From: Winogradskyella luteola
Lineage (GTDB): Bacteria; Bacteroidota; Bacteroidia; Flavobacteriales; Flavobacteriaceae
Assembly: GCF_019203985.1 (NCBI RefSeq)
Contig: NZ_JAGSPD010000011.1
Coordinates: forward strand, 1-64,000
Direction of reading: 5' to 3'
Length of the DNA stretch: 64,000 nt
Positions within the stretch are counted from its first letter, which is position 1, and the number at the start of each line of letters is the position of its first letter. Under the pieces are notes generated by a model. The model was not told the DNA's origin. It did no database searches and was given only the letters and a program-made list of their open reading frames with translations. The position numbers were made by a program, and so were the translations under genes. Below are positions 54,344-63,857 of this stretch, piece by piece.

Positions 54344-54351
54344 TAAATTTG
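54344..54351 (+). promoter_or_regulatory. promoter -7 element for the second AraC regulator
   Basis: TAAATTTG matches TAnnTTTG. It ends 10 bases before the first ATG (54362), so the mRNA would have almost no leader. Confidence 0.5.
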
Positions 54352-54361
54352 CATTAACTAC

Positions 54362-55246
54362 ATGGTTATGAACAAAACAAAGAGAAAACCCACTTTAGAG
54401 AAAATAAGTCCTGAGTTTGGGAGCTCTATGCGTGTTATAAAGCACGAAGCATATATTGGAGAGAACAAACCTTTCTGGCATTTTCACCCAGAAATAGAGT
54501 TGGTTTATGTTAATAAAGGAAAAGGGAAACGCCATATCGGAAACCATTTATCATACTTTAACAACAGTCAATTATTACTTATTGGGTCTAATTTACCTCA
54601 CAACGGATTTACCGATCGTCTTACTGTCAATGGTACAGAAACTGTAGTTCAATTTAGACAAGAGTTTTTAGGAGAGTATTTTTTCAATGTTCCAGAAATG
54701 GAAAGCATCAATAATTTATTTGAACGCGCCAAAAGTGGTATCTTATTTGGTGTTAAGACGAAAAAGAAGATAGGACAAAAAATTGAAAAGCTTTCAGAAA
54801 AAGAAGGTTTTAAAAAAATATTGGTATTGCTCGAAATTTTACACGGGCTTGCAAAATCTGAAGATTACACCATTTTAAATGCCGATGGTTTTACTTTTGA
54901 AACTGAACCACAAGATAGTGCTAAGATTGATTTAATTTTTAAGCACATTAATCAAAATTTTCAAGAGCATATCAGTTTAGATGAAATCGCAGATAAGGTG
55001 AGTATGACAGTTCCTGCATTTTGCCGCTATTTTAAAAAGGTAACAGGTAAGACCTTTACCAAATTAGTTAACGAATATCGTGTGGTCCATGCTACCAAGC
55101 TATTATCTGAAAGCCAAATGAGTATCACAGATATATGTTACGAATGTGGGTTTAATAATTTTTCTCATTTCAATAAACTATTTAAGGAATTTACAGGTAA
55201 GAGTGCTTCAAAATATAGAAGTGAGCTGAAACTAATGGTGCAATAA
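54362..55246 (+). CDS. AraC family regulator with cupin sensor domain
   Basis: This 294-residue protein has an N-terminal cupin (about 20-110, with FWHFHPEIELVYVNKGKGKR, the His/Glu ligand type) and a C-terminal AraC HTH pair (about 195-290, YECGFNNFSHFNKLFKEFTG). The cupin suggests a small-molecule (sugar-like) inducer. The ATG at 54368 is an alternative start. A 57-codon gene follows after 12 bases. Its target genes are not identified here. Confidence 0.92.
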   Translation: MVMNKTKRKPTLEKISPEFGSSMRVIKHEAYIGENKPFWHFHPEIELVYVNKGKGKRHIGNHLSYFNNSQLLLIGSNLPHNGFTDRLTVNGTETVVQFRQEFLGEYFFNVPEMESINNLFERAKSGILFGVKTKKKIGQKIEKLSEKEGFKKILVLLEILHGLAKSEDYTILNADGFTFETEPQDSAKIDLIFKHINQNFQEHISLDEIADKVSMTVPAFCRYFKKVTGKTFTKLVNEYRVVHATKLLSESQMSITDICYECGFNNFSHFNKLFKEFTGKSASKYRSELKLMVQ

Positions 55247-55258
55247 ATTTCAAAAATT

Positions 55259-55432
55259 ATGGGTAAGAAAATTGATAGTGCAATAGACTATTACACAACT
55301 AAAGGTAAAGAAATCTTAAGCTTGGTAAATTCCAAAGCAGATTTAACGGCTGACGAACTTATAAAATGTGGTGAGGAAATGGCTGTTATAGAATACAAAT
55401 TAACAGCCTTAGAAATAGCTAAGGAAAACTGA
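55259..55432 (+). CDS. 57-residue helical protein
   Basis: From ATG at 55259 the frame gives MGKKIDSAIDYYTTKGKEIL... and ends ALEIAKEN with TGA at 55430-55432. It is predicted all-helical with a regular charge pattern, and lies 12 bases after the AraC gene on the same strand, so it is probably co-transcribed. It ends one base before the convergent HD gene. The good amphipathic pattern suggests a real gene; family unknown. Confidence 0.6.
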   Translation: MGKKIDSAIDYYTTKGKEILSLVNSKADLTADELIKCGEEMAVIEYKLTALEIAKEN

Positions 55433-55433
55433 T

Positions 55434-56090
55434 TTATCTTTCACTTTCCCACTCAGCATAAAACTGATTAAGGTATTGCTCCATAAAAGCATGGCGTTTT
55501 TCAGCGATTCGCTTTCCTGTTTTAGTATTCATTTGGTCTTTTAATAACAATAGCTTTTCGTAGAAATGATTTATTGTTGGTGCTTTTGCAGCTTTATATT
55601 CGGTTTTTGTCATGTTGAGTTTTGGTGGAATATCTGGATTGTATAAAGGTCTGTTTTTAAATCCACCATAATTAAAGCAACGTGCTATGCCAATGGCACC
55701 AATGGCATCTAAGCGATCGGCATCTTGCACAATTTCCATTTCTTTTGATGTAAAAGACGTGTTTAAATCAAATGAGTTTTTAAAAGACATGTTTTCAATA
55801 ATCAGAGTCACATGTTCTATAATTTTACTGTCCACATTTTGTTTTAAGAGAAACTCGCTTGCTTTTTGAGGTGCAATACTCTCATCACCATTATAGAATT
55901 TAGGATCGGCAATGTCGTGCAGTAAAGCAGCTAATGCGACAACGGTATTATCTGCGTTTTCATTTTTTGCAATGGCTAATGTATTCTTATAAGCACGCTC
56001 AATATGAAACCAATCGTGCCCACCTTCAGCACCTTTTAATTCCTCCTTTACAAAGGCAATTGTAGATTCTATAAGTGCTTTGTTGTTCAT
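55434..56090 (-). CDS. HD-domain phosphohydrolase
   Basis: This 218-residue protein has the HD motif: H in GGHDWFHIERAYKN, ALLHDIAD (His-Asp) and VQDADRLDAIGAIGIAR (Asp), as in metal-dependent nucleotide hydrolases of the YedJ/uncharacterised HD group. The substrate is unknown. It overlaps the acyltransferase gene by ATGA, so translation is coupled. Confidence 0.9.
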   Translation of the reverse strand: MNNKALIESTIAFVKEELKGAEGGHDWFHIERAYKNTLAIAKNENADNTVVALAALLHDIADPKFYNGDESIAPQKASEFLLKQNVDSKIIEHVTLIIENMSFKNSFDLNTSFTSKEMEIVQDADRLDAIGAIGIARCFNYGGFKNRPLYNPDIPPKLNMTKTEYKAAKAPTINHFYEKLLLLKDQMNTKTGKRIAEKRHAFMEQYLNQFYAEWESER

Positions 56091-56821
56091 ACTTCAATGC
56101 TACTGTTTACCTGCGCTTCAATTAGACTTATCAATTCTAATTTATCTTCGTATATATTAGCTTTTAGAGGCTTATGAACAGTATAGGAGATATTTGCTCC
56201 CAGTCCCATTGGGAATTTTCCATAACGCAATGTTTTCCATGAATTATTAATAGTAATAGGAACCACCAACGCGTTTGGCGCATGCTTTATCATAGTCAGC
56301 AAGCCTTTGGTTTTAAAAGGTTTAGGCTTGCCGTCTCTACTCCTTGTGCCTTCGGGAAAAATAACAGCAGCCCACTTATTTTTTTCAATGCGCTTGGCAA
56401 AACTCTCAATAGCTTTTATGGAGCCGACAGGATCTTTTCTGTCTATAAGAACAGATCCTCCATGGCGTAAGTTATAGGATACGCTCGGTATACCCTTACC
56501 CAATTCTTTTTTACTAATAAATTTTACATGATGCTTTCTCAAATACCAAATTAGAGGTGGAATGTCGTACATACTCTGGTGATTGGTAACAATTATAAGC
56601 GGGATACCTTTTTCTATGGTATAAGGGTTGGTAAAAGAAAATGTAGTGCCTAAAACGTTAAGGCTTCGCATTATAAAAAACTGCAGCCAGTCTACACTAA
56701 TTTTATGGGCTTGGTAACCAAATAGATTTTTACAAAGCCACTGTATAGGATGAAAAATCACTAAGGTTAGACCAAAGCAGATAAAATATAAAACGGTAAG
56801 TGGATAAGCCAAAAATTTCAT
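56087..56821 (-). CDS. 1-acyl-sn-glycerol-3-phosphate acyltransferase, second paralogue
   Basis: This 244-residue protein has an N-terminal hydrophobic segment (about 5-27), NHQSMYD (NHx4D box, about 76-82) and FPEGTRSRDG (about 154-163). It is a distinct LPLAT from the one at 1417-2145 (FPEGTRSR versus FPEGG). It is translationally coupled to the HD gene. Confidence 0.9.
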   Translation of the reverse strand: MKFLAYPLTVLYFICFGLTLVIFHPIQWLCKNLFGYQAHKISVDWLQFFIMRSLNVLGTTFSFTNPYTIEKGIPLIIVTNHQSMYDIPPLIWYLRKHHVKFISKKELGKGIPSVSYNLRHGGSVLIDRKDPVGSIKAIESFAKRIEKNKWAAVIFPEGTRSRDGKPKPFKTKGLLTMIKHAPNALVVPITINNSWKTLRYGKFPMGLGANISYTVHKPLKANIYEDKLELISLIEAQVNSSIEV

Positions 56822-56842
56822 GATGGTGTAAAAATAAAAAAA

Positions 56843-56913
56843 CTGTCACATTGAGCGTTGTCAAGAAACCTTTTAGTTTCAAAAAGACATTTCGACTACG
56901 TTCAATGTGACAG
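56843..56913. repeat. 71-bp REP-like palindrome
   Basis: CTGTCACATTGAGCG at the left end and CGTTCAATGTGACAG at the right end are inverted repeats (14 of 15). It lies between the acyltransferase start and the bacilliredoxin stop and belongs to the GTCA-ATTGAGCG type of dispersed palindromes. Confidence 0.65.
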
Positions 56914-56971
56914 TAAGTATAATTTAATAATTCGAAGCTTCTATGCTTTTAGGCTTCAAATTTGTGTTTTC

Positions 56972-57382
56972 CTAGCAATGCTCGTTATAAGCATCCATTA
57001 AGTTTTCTGCTATTAATTCTGCAGGACGACCTTCAATATGGTGACGCTCTAACATATGAACCAATTCTCCATCTTTAAATAAAGCCATACTTGGCGAGCT
57101 AGGTGGAAAAGGAATCATGTGTTCTCTGGCTTTGTCCGTTGCTTCTCTATCTACGCCTGCAAAAACAGTCACTAAATTACTAGGATGTTTTGCATTTTGT
57201 AAACTCATACGAGCTCCTGGTCTAGCGTTTGCTGCTGCACAACCACAAACCGAATTAACAACCACTAAAGTCGTTCCCTCTTTTGCTAAGGCAGCATCAA
57301 CAGCTTCTGCTGTATGTAATTCTTCAAAACCTACGTTGGTTAAGTCTTCACGCATTGGTTTTACTAATTCTGCTGGATACAT
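56972..57382 (-). CDS. BrxA/BrxB family bacilliredoxin
   Basis: This 136-residue protein has the family motif VCGCAAANARPG (CGC at Cys46 and Cys48) and FPPSSPSMALFKDGELVHMLERH. Bacilliredoxins reduce bacillithiol mixed disulfides in Firmicutes; Bacteroidota homologues are thought to serve low-molecular-weight thiol redox. A TATCTTTG -7 element lies at 57416-57423. Confidence 0.92.
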   Translation of the reverse strand: MYPAELVKPMREDLTNVGFEELHTAEAVDAALAKEGTTLVVVNSVCGCAAANARPGARMSLQNAKHPSNLVTVFAGVDREATDKAREHMIPFPPSSPSMALFKDGELVHMLERHHIEGRPAELIAENLMDAYNEHC

Positions 57383-57415
57383 ATTCTAATCTTTTTAATT
57401 ACCTATTTTGAAATG

Positions 57416-57423
57416 CAAAGATA
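57416..57423 (-). promoter_or_regulatory. promoter -7 element for the bacilliredoxin gene
   Basis: TATCTTTG on the minus strand, a match to TAnnTTTG, about 35 bases before the ATG at 57382. Confidence 0.55.
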
Positions 57424-57516
57424 ATGAAAAATACTAGCGTGAACGTTAGAATTTGGTTGGTAGAATGAATTGCACTATTTCGATTTTCTATGTTAAAAAA
57501 ACATATAATAGTGACT

Positions 57517-57921
57517 CTATTTATTAAAAGTGAGTAAGAAGCCATCTGCTGCAATACCTTCATCTAATATCAACTGCAGATTTTCAAAGGTAGTAATATC
57601 TAGGGTTAAATTTTCAACAGTTAACGTTTGAATGTCGTTGGTTGAATCTAAAACATAGTCGTAAGTACCTGTAGCTAAGCCATCAAAAACAACAAATTCT
57701 ACATTTAAATTGGAAACGATGACCTGAGATGTTTCGGTATTAAAAGTCCAAGTAATTAGGCCAGCATCATAATCGTCGTCCAACCCCATTAATCTACCAG
57801 AAACATTAACTAAAGACCAAGAGCCGTTAAGTGTTGGATCGTTGTTTTGTTGAGCATCGTCATCATTGTTACAACTTAGTGTAACCAATATTAAGATCAA
57901 AATGTAAAATTTAGACTTCAT
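57517..57921 (-). CDS. lipocalin-like lipoprotein
   Basis: This 134-residue protein has a lipobox VTLSCNNDDD (Cys17) with an Asp/Asn-rich tail, and a mature domain with GSWSLVNVSGRLMG and TWTFNTETSQVIVSN, resembling the lipocalin-like lipoproteins of Flavobacteriaceae. Its promoter region (57949-57974) matches the ECF-type promoter of the sigma operon at 2.3-4.9 kb, suggesting membership of the same regulon. Confidence 0.75.
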   Translation of the reverse strand: MKSKFYILILILVTLSCNNDDDAQQNNDPTLNGSWSLVNVSGRLMGLDDDYDAGLITWTFNTETSQVIVSNLNVEFVVFDGLATGTYDYVLDSTNDIQTLTVENLTLDITTFENLQLILDEGIAADGFLLTFNK

Positions 57922-57948
57922 TAGCGTTATAGTATTGATTATATATTG

Positions 57949-57974
57949 TAAGATGCGGTTTAGTACAAAAGGTT
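57949..57974 (-). promoter_or_regulatory. ECF-type promoter, third related copy
   Basis: On the minus strand AACC, 17 bases, then TCTTA, with TTTTGTAC after the first box. It has the same spacing as the blocks at 4910-4939 and 6058-6087 and lies about 28 bases before the lipocalin-like ATG. Confidence 0.45.
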
Positions 57975-58054
57975 ATGCGATAAACGTAACAAAATACATT
58001 TTCATCTTACTAACAAATAGTATATTTGGTTTTTACTTTAAATAACGATAATAC

Positions 58055-58849
58055 ATGAGTTTTGCTAAATGGATAGGTGGTGCTATTGGTTGGTCTTTTG
58101 GAGGGCCTATTGGAGCTATCATTGGAATTGCATTAGGAAGTTTTGTAGATAATTTATCGGGCAACGGATCACCATTGTTGGGAGAACGCCAAACAGGAAG
58201 ATCACACCAGCGCGATCCTTACCGAAAACGCCCAAAGCAAAGCCGAAAAGACCAAAAACCCAAAACGCAATCTGGTGATTTTGAAGTAAGCTTATTAATT
58301 TTAGCTTCTATTATAATTAAAGCCGATGGCAAACAAGATCAACGCGAATTGGATTTTGTACGTCAACAGTTTAGAAATATGTATGGTGCCGAACGTGCCA
58401 ACCACGCTTTTGAGTTGTTTAAACGCATTAGCAAACAAAATGTATCCATGCGCAAGGTTTGTATGCAGATACGACAAATGATGGATCATGCATCACGACT
58501 GCAACTATTACACTTTTTGTTTGGTATTGCCAAAGCAGATGGCCATGTGGCTGATGTAGAAATTAAACAAATCTATACCATGTCTGGTTATTTGGGCATT
58601 AGCAATAAAGATTTTGAAAGTATAAAGGCCATGTTCTATGATATGACCAATAATGCTTATAAAATTCTAGAAATTGATAAAACCGTTTCTGATGATGAAG
58701 TAAAGCGTGCCTACAGAAAAATGGCAAAAAAATATCATCCCGATCGTGTTGGGCATTTAGGTAAGGAGCACCAAGAAGGAGCGGAAGAAAAGTTTAGACA
58801 GGTTCAAAGTGCTTATGAGCATATTCAGAAAGAACGTGGGTTTAAGTGA
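58055..58849 (+). CDS. DnaJ-domain protein with TerB-like region (DjlA-type)
   Basis: This 264-residue protein has a Gly-rich hydrophobic start ([24 protein letters not shown], read in parts), a TerB/tellurite-resistance-like helical domain (about 75-190, [17 protein letters not shown] and [13 protein letters not shown]) and a C-terminal J domain (about 205-262) with the HPD motif (KKYHPDRV). It is probably a DnaK co-chaperone anchored at the inner membrane. Confidence 0.92.
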   Translation: MSFAKWIGGAIGWSFGGPIGAIIGIALGSFVDNLSGNGSPLLGERQTGRSHQRDPYRKRPKQSRKDQKPKTQSGDFEVSLLILASIIIKADGKQDQRELDFVRQQFRNMYGAERANHAFELFKRISKQNVSMRKVCMQIRQMMDHASRLQLLHFLFGIAKADGHVADVEIKQIYTMSGYLGISNKDFESIKAMFYDMTNNAYKILEIDKTVSDDEVKRAYRKMAKKYHPDRVGHLGKEHQEGAEEKFRQVQSAYEHIQKERGFK

Positions 58850-59002
58850 TTAGGATTTAGTCACGATTAGAAATAGCGTAAGGAGGATTCTTAATATTTT
58901 ACCTAATAGAAAGACTAATAATCAATATGATTTTGATGAAATCCCAATAAATGAATATACCTTTCAGAAGAAACGTGGTGACCGAAGAATCTTAAAATCG
59001 GC

Positions 59003-60163
59003 TTATCCTCTAAACAAAAAGAAATCATCTTTCATATCTTCAATTTGTGCATCTTCGTTGGTAATGATATAGTCAATGGCTTTTGAGGTAAATTCATCAC
59101 CCTTTTCAGTAAGAGAAACGATATTATTCTCAATGGTAATCATATTGTTTTTCTGAGCTAGATCTAATACCGTTTTAGAGCGTACTTTTTGCCAATTAAT
59201 ATGCTCGTTGAGGTGTTTTACATGACGTTCTGAAATTTCATCATGATTTTTTAGGTGCAACAAAAATGTTAGCAATGATACTTCGGTGCGTTGTTGTTTT
59301 TCTCTATACAACACGGCAATGATCCCTTTTGTAGGAGCAAACAAGTATACTATTAAAAATACAATACCAAGCACCGTGGTTATTGAGCCAGCAATAGAAG
59401 CATCTAGCCAGTGCGCTACCCAATACCCCAAAAGGGCACTAAAAATTCCAAAACCAATGGATAAAGTCAACATTTTTTTTAAATCTTTGGTCAAAAGATA
59501 GGCGGCAGCGGCAGGAGCAATCATTAACGCTACAACCAAAATAGCACCAACGGCATCAAAAGCACCAACTGTAGTTACGGAGGATACAGACATTAAACCA
59601 TAGTGTATAATTGCAGGCGAAAACCCTAAAGAAGCTGCTAAACCTTTGTCAAAAGTGCTCACTTTTAATTCTTTAAAAAAAGTAAATAGCAAGGTAATTG
59701 TAATAAACAAAATGGTTCCCACTATCCAAAGGGATTTAGGGCCAAGGTCTGTTCCGTCAATAATCAATCTGTCAAATGGTGCAAAAGCCAATTCGCCAAG
59801 AAGAACAGCATCCACATCGAGATGTACATCATCGGCATTTTTAGCAATCATTATGACTCCAATACTAAACAAGGCCGGAAATACTAGACCAATGGCTGTA
59901 TCTTCTTTAACTAATCCCGTTTTTTGTATGTATTCAACAAGAACGACAGTAATGATTCCTGTTAAGGCTGCCAATAAAATGAGTAATGGGGAATTTAAAT
60001 CGTGAGTGATGAGAAAACCAACTACAATTCCTGGTAAGATTGAATGGCTAATAGCATCACTAATCATTGCCATTTTCCGAAGCACTAAAAATGTTCCAGG
60101 AATGGCGCAAGCAACTGCGACCAAACTCGCTATTAATTGTATTTCTAACTGTGCGCTATTCAT
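59003..60163 (-). CDS. metal ABC transporter permease 2, with C-terminal winged-helix-like tail
   Basis: Inner-membrane permease of an Mn/Zn/Fe uptake ABC transporter, 386 residues. About eight hydrophobic segments fill residues 1-275 (ISHSILPGIVVGFL, AFDAVGAILVVALMIAPAAAAYLL). The C-terminal 110 residues (EVSLLTFLLHLKNHDEIS...KGDEFTSKAI) are hydrophilic and resemble a winged helix of DtxR-type regulators. The ATG at 60163 (MNSAQL) is chosen over a TTG at 60169. It overlaps permease 1 by 8 bases. Confidence 0.9.
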   Translation of the reverse strand: MNSAQLEIQLIASLVAVACAIPGTFLVLRKMAMISDAISHSILPGIVVGFLITHDLNSPLLILLAALTGIITVVLVEYIQKTGLVKEDTAIGLVFPALFSIGVIMIAKNADDVHLDVDAVLLGELAFAPFDRLIIDGTDLGPKSLWIVGTILFITITLLFTFFKELKVSTFDKGLAASLGFSPAIIHYGLMSVSSVTTVGAFDAVGAILVVALMIAPAAAAYLLTKDLKKMLTLSIGFGIFSALLGYWVAHWLDASIAGSITTVLGIVFLIVYLFAPTKGIIAVLYREKQQRTEVSLLTFLLHLKNHDEISERHVKHLNEHINWQKVRSKTVLDLAQKNNMITIENNIVSLTEKGDEFTSKAIDYIITNEDAQIEDMKDDFFLFRG

Positions 60164-61283
60164 CTTCAATACTTTGTTTTGTATATAAATTGGCAGCGGT
60201 TTTAAAACCAGTCTTTGTTAAGCTCCACATATTTCCATTCAATTCTACGTAATTTTTATCCACCAATTTTTGAAGCGTACTTTTGGTGTAACCTTGAAAA
60301 TTGTTTAAAAGTCTAATAGCATGCGGATGCGAAATATCTTCGTGCGTTTCCGCGATGTTGTGCATAAAGGCCAATGTTTTATGTAGTTGTAAATCGCGTC
60401 TATTTTTAATAAATCGAATTTGCTTAAATAATAATCCTCGACTAGGTGAAAAAATAAAGGAAAACACCACAAATACCCCAGCCACAAGAACAATAACAGG
60501 TCCTGTGGATAAGTTATTTTGGCTTGCACTAATTGCAGTACCAAACACACCGGAAAATGCGCCAAAAACTGCTGCTAAAAACACCATTTTTGCTAAGCTA
60601 TTAGTCCATTGTCGTGCAGCAGCGGCAGGAGCTAAAAGCATAGCGCTCATTAAAACAACTCCTACAGTTTGTAAACCCAACACAATAGCCAATACAATAA
60701 AACTGGTAATGAGAATATCTATAGTTTTGGTATTAAACCCAAGTGTTTTGGTGTAATCGGCATCAAATAGAAGAATTTTGAATTCTTTCCAGAAGAAAAG
60801 TAACACTATTAAACAAATACTGGCAACAATAGCCATTAACCACACATCACTCTCAACCAAAGTTGCCGCTTGCCCAAATAAGTATTTATCTAAACCTGCC
60901 TGATTAGCATTGGGTTGTTTTTGAATAAAGGTTAGCAATAGCATTCCAAAACCAAAAAAGAGTGATAAGATAAGTCCCAATGCTGTATCGGATTTTAAAT
61001 GGGTTTTGGTTATAATACCTCTAATCCAAAACGTACCAATAAGCCCACTAACTAATGCGCCAACTAAAAGCGTATTAGTGTCTTTAGCTCCAGTAATTAA
61101 AAAAGCAATGGCAATTCCAGGAAGTGCAGCATGGGAAATGGCATCACCTAATAAGCTTTGTTTTCTAAGCACTGCAAAACTACCGAGCATTCCACAAACT
61201 GCTCCAAGTATTGCTGTACCAAGCGTAATGGTTCTTAGTGTGTAGTCCGTAAAAACGAGTTGTATGTATTCTGTTATGTCCAT
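60156..61283 (-). CDS. metal ABC transporter permease 1, with C-terminal winged-helix-like tail
   Basis: This 375-residue permease is paralogous to permease 2, with the ABC-3 family core (LLGDAISHAALPGIAIAFLITG, QTVGVVLMSAMLLAPAAAARQW) and a C-terminal soluble tail (about 285-375) with KSTLQKLVDKNYVELNGN, also winged-helix-like. The ATPase gene is 26 bases upstream. Confidence 0.9.
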   Translation of the reverse strand: MDITEYIQLVFTDYTLRTITLGTAILGAVCGMLGSFAVLRKQSLLGDAISHAALPGIAIAFLITGAKDTNTLLVGALVSGLIGTFWIRGIITKTHLKSDTALGLILSLFFGFGMLLLTFIQKQPNANQAGLDKYLFGQAATLVESDVWLMAIVASICLIVLLFFWKEFKILLFDADYTKTLGFNTKTIDILITSFIVLAIVLGLQTVGVVLMSAMLLAPAAAARQWTNSLAKMVFLAAVFGAFSGVFGTAISASQNNLSTGPVIVLVAGVFVVFSFIFSPSRGLLFKQIRFIKNRRDLQLHKTLAFMHNIAETHEDISHPHAIRLLNNFQGYTKSTLQKLVDKNYVELNGNMWSLTKTGFKTAANLYTKQSIEDE

Positions 61284-61309
61284 AATTTCTGCAAAAGCAG
61301 TAATGATAG

Positions 61310-62047
61310 TTACTCCTGTATACTCACCTTGTAATTAATACCGTAAGTCTTAGTTAAATTATCATCATTAAAAATATCCTTTACTGGTCCGGTCGCAATC
61401 TTTTTTACATTTAAGAACGTCACCCAATCAAAATATTCTGGAACGGTTTGCAGGTCATGATGAACAACAATTACAGTCTTACCAGCTTTACGTAATTCTT
61501 TTAAAATATTGATAATAGCAATCTCAGTCGTGGCGTCTACACCTTGAAAAGGTTCATCCATAAAATATATAGACGCATTTTGAACCAAAGCTCTTGCTAA
61601 AAACACACGTTGTTGCTGACCACCAGAAAGCTGGCTTATTTGCCTGTTTTTAAAAGGAAGCATACCTACTTTTTCGAGTGCTTCTAAAGCAGCTTTCTTT
61701 TCTTTTTGCCCAGGACGTTTTATCCAGCCCAAACTACCATAAGTTCCCATTTTAACGACATCCAAAGCGGTAGTGGGAAAATCCCAGTCTACACTTCCCT
61801 TTTGAGGCACATAAGCGACAAGCTGCCGCTGTTTTTCATAGGGCTTACCGTATATGGTTACACTACCAGCTATGGGTTTTAAAATGCCTAAAATAGCTTT
61901 TATAAGTGTGGATTTACCAGCACCGTTAGGACCGACAATAGCCATTAAAACACCTTCTGGGATTTCTAAATCGATATCCCAAAGCACAGGTTTGTAGTTG
62001 TAAGCTACGGTTAAATCGTCAATTTTTACGGCTGTTTTTTGTTTCAT
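61310..62047 (-). CDS. metal ABC transporter ATP-binding protein
   Basis: This 245-residue ATPase powers the Mn/Zn/Fe importer: Walker A GPNGAGKS (about 38-45), signature LSGGQQQR (about 139-146), Walker [13 protein letters not shown] and switch His in VVHHD. It follows the binding-protein gene by 22 bases. Confidence 0.94.
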   Translation of the reverse strand: MKQKTAVKIDDLTVAYNYKPVLWDIDLEIPEGVLMAIVGPNGAGKSTLIKAILGILKPIAGSVTIYGKPYEKQRQLVAYVPQKGSVDWDFPTTALDVVKMGTYGSLGWIKRPGQKEKKAALEALEKVGMLPFKNRQISQLSGGQQQRVFLARALVQNASIYFMDEPFQGVDATTEIAIINILKELRKAGKTVIVVHHDLQTVPEYFDWVTFLNVKKIATGPVKDIFNDDNLTKTYGINYKVSIQE

Positions 62048-62069
62048 AAGTTTAGGATGACAGTGAATG

Positions 62070-62981
62070 TCACTTCAAAGCATTAACAATAGTATTCACA
62101 TTATACTCATACATTCCGATATAAGTTCCTTCAATCGTACCCGTATTTCCTAGCGCATCAGAATACAAAGTGCCACCAATTTCTACGTTATGGCCTTTTG
62201 ATTTTACAGCAGCCTGTAAAGCTTCAATTGTTCGTTTAGGAACTGAGCTTTCTACGAAAATAGCTTTGATTTGTTTTTCAATAATAAAGGAGGCCAATTT
62301 TTGTACATCTAGTACGCCTGCTTCTGTTGCTGTCGATAACCCTTGTAAACCCACAACTTCAAAGTTATGGGATTCTCCAAAATAGTTGAACGCATCATGT
62401 GCAGTTACTAATATTCTTTTTTCCTTAGGAAGTACATCAATTACTGATTTTACTTTAGCTTGAAGTGCATCTAACTTGGCAATGTACTTATCTTTGTTTT
62501 GCTCAAATGCCAATGTGTTTTCAGGATTTTTTTTAGATAGAACAGAAGTAACTTTTTCGGCAAACTGCTTAAAATAGTTAATGTTAAACCAAACATGCGG
62601 ATCGTAATTCGATGCAAAATAGTCTGAGCCGATCAAGCCCTTTTTATCGAGTTCGTCGGCCAATGCTATTGGTGTTTTAGCTTGATTACCCATTTTTTCG
62701 AACACTTCAACAAGTTTGCCCTCTAAGTGCAAACCATTGTAAAATATGATATCTGCATTGACCAGTTTAGATACATCTCCTTCGCTAGCTTTATATAAAT
62801 GAGGATCGACACCGCTTCCCATAAGACCTTCAACATTTACGATATTGCCTCCTATGTTTTTAACTAAATCAGTTATCATAGTTGTTGTGGTAACAACATT
62901 TAATTTACCGTTAGTTTTTGTTTCATTTTCACAACAAAAAGTAGTTAATAGTATCAGTAATATTGCGACTTGTTTTTTCAT
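62070..62981 (-). CDS. metal-binding lipoprotein of the ABC importer (ZnuA/MntC cluster A-I)
   Basis: This 303-residue substrate-binding lipoprotein (lipobox TTFCC, Cys16 or Cys17) has the metal ligand sites [19 protein letters not shown] and AHDAFNYFG, plus a C-terminal Asp in TLYSDALG. The His/Asp/Glu set is consistent with Mn(II), Zn(II) or Fe(II). The specificity cannot be settled from sequence, although a DtxR-type regulator next door favours Mn or Fe. Confidence 0.92.
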   Translation of the reverse strand: MKKQVAILLILLTTFCCENETKTNGKLNVVTTTTMITDLVKNIGGNIVNVEGLMGSGVDPHLYKASEGDVSKLVNADIIFYNGLHLEGKLVEVFEKMGNQAKTPIALADELDKKGLIGSDYFASNYDPHVWFNINYFKQFAEKVTSVLSKKNPENTLAFEQNKDKYIAKLDALQAKVKSVIDVLPKEKRILVTAHDAFNYFGESHNFEVVGLQGLSTATEAGVLDVQKLASFIIEKQIKAIFVESSVPKRTIEALQAAVKSKGHNVEIGGTLYSDALGNTGTIEGTYIGMYEYNVNTIVNALK

Positions 62982-63050
62982 TTGAGCTTTTTTTTAATTT
63001 CTAATACATTTTGACTGTACTTAAGGCAACACACTTAGTCTTAATTTTTA

Positions 63051-63857
63051 TTATTTATTTTTTCTTATCCTGTAACTAACTCCCATTCCTAATAATAAAT
63101 CTTGGCCTTCGGTTATGCTTGTACCTACATAAGCATCTAACTGTAAATCATTGGAGACCAAATAAGTCATACCAGCATCCCAATAATGATTTGCTGAGTT
63201 ATCTTCAGGGAAATCACCATATAATTCAGCATACATTCCAAATTTATCTGATATACTATACCCATAAGCCAAAGTGTAAATCGCTGTAGCTTCAGGGGAA
63301 TCATTTCCCCATTCTGCTCCAATATTATAGCCTAAACTTGATTTTTCACTAAGGGTATGCGATAACGATAATCTAAAATCTACACCTGTATACTCTGGTC
63401 TGTAATCTGCAGATGCACTAAACACAGGGAATACATGACCAATAAGTGCAATCTCTGGCATGCAGCCCTTTTCCTCGGCAATGTCAATTTTCATACCAAG
63501 TAATAACGGTGATAGACCACTGGTAACATTATCTAATTTGTTGCCATTGACTTTTGTAACTCCTTCTACAAAGTCCCAACCCAGACGCAACTCTACATTA
63601 TCTAAAATTCCATATCGAATCAACATTGTGTTGAAGGTATAGTTTTCGAATCTTATATTGTTCTCTTCAAAGGATTCGTACAATCCTCCGGTTTCAAATT
63701 GTAAAATACCTTTACCAACTGTAGATGAGGCTTCGGTGGCATCTGGTCTATCAGTAACAAGTGGGGCCACACTTTCTCCATCTTGAGAAAAGGAAAGTAA
63801 TGTAGATGCTAACATTGTGATACTTAATATTAGTTTTTTAGTTAATTTCATTGACAT
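63051..63857 (-). CDS. outer-membrane transporter-like protein (MetA-pathway phenol-degradation fold)
   Basis: This 268-residue exported protein has a signal peptide to about residue 25 (LLSFSQ) and the conserved start PLVTDRPDATEASSTVGKG of the phenol MetA degradation-like/transporter family, with repeated amphipathic strands ending VSYRIRKNK. It is probably an outer-membrane barrel. It lies between the DtxR-family repressor gene and the metal-binding lipoprotein gene and may serve metal passage across the outer membrane (inference). ATG at 63851 is an alternative start. Confidence 0.82.
   Translation of the reverse strand: MSMKLTKKLILSITMLASTLLSFSQDGESVAPLVTDRPDATEASSTVGKGILQFETGGLYESFEENNIRFENYTFNTMLIRYGILDNVELRLGWDFVEGVTKVNGNKLDNVTSGLSPLLLGMKIDIAEEKGCMPEIALIGHVFPVFSASADYRPEYTGVDFRLSLSHTLSEKSSLGYNIGAEWGNDSPEATAIYTLAYGYSISDKFGMYAELYGDFPEDNSANHYWDAGMTYLVSNDLQLDAYVGTSITEGQDLLLGMGVSYRIRKNK

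Noticed and set aside
58856..59060. Open frame after the DnaJ-type gene (peptide around RRILNILPNRKTNNQYDFDE)
   Set aside because: It has no start codon and runs into the antisense of the permease; part of it (58963-58995) resembles half of a REP-like palindrome.
59646..60005. Long open frames antisense to the metal permease and other membrane genes
   Set aside because: They mirror the real coding strand of hydrophobic proteins and have no conserved motif; they are frame shadows.
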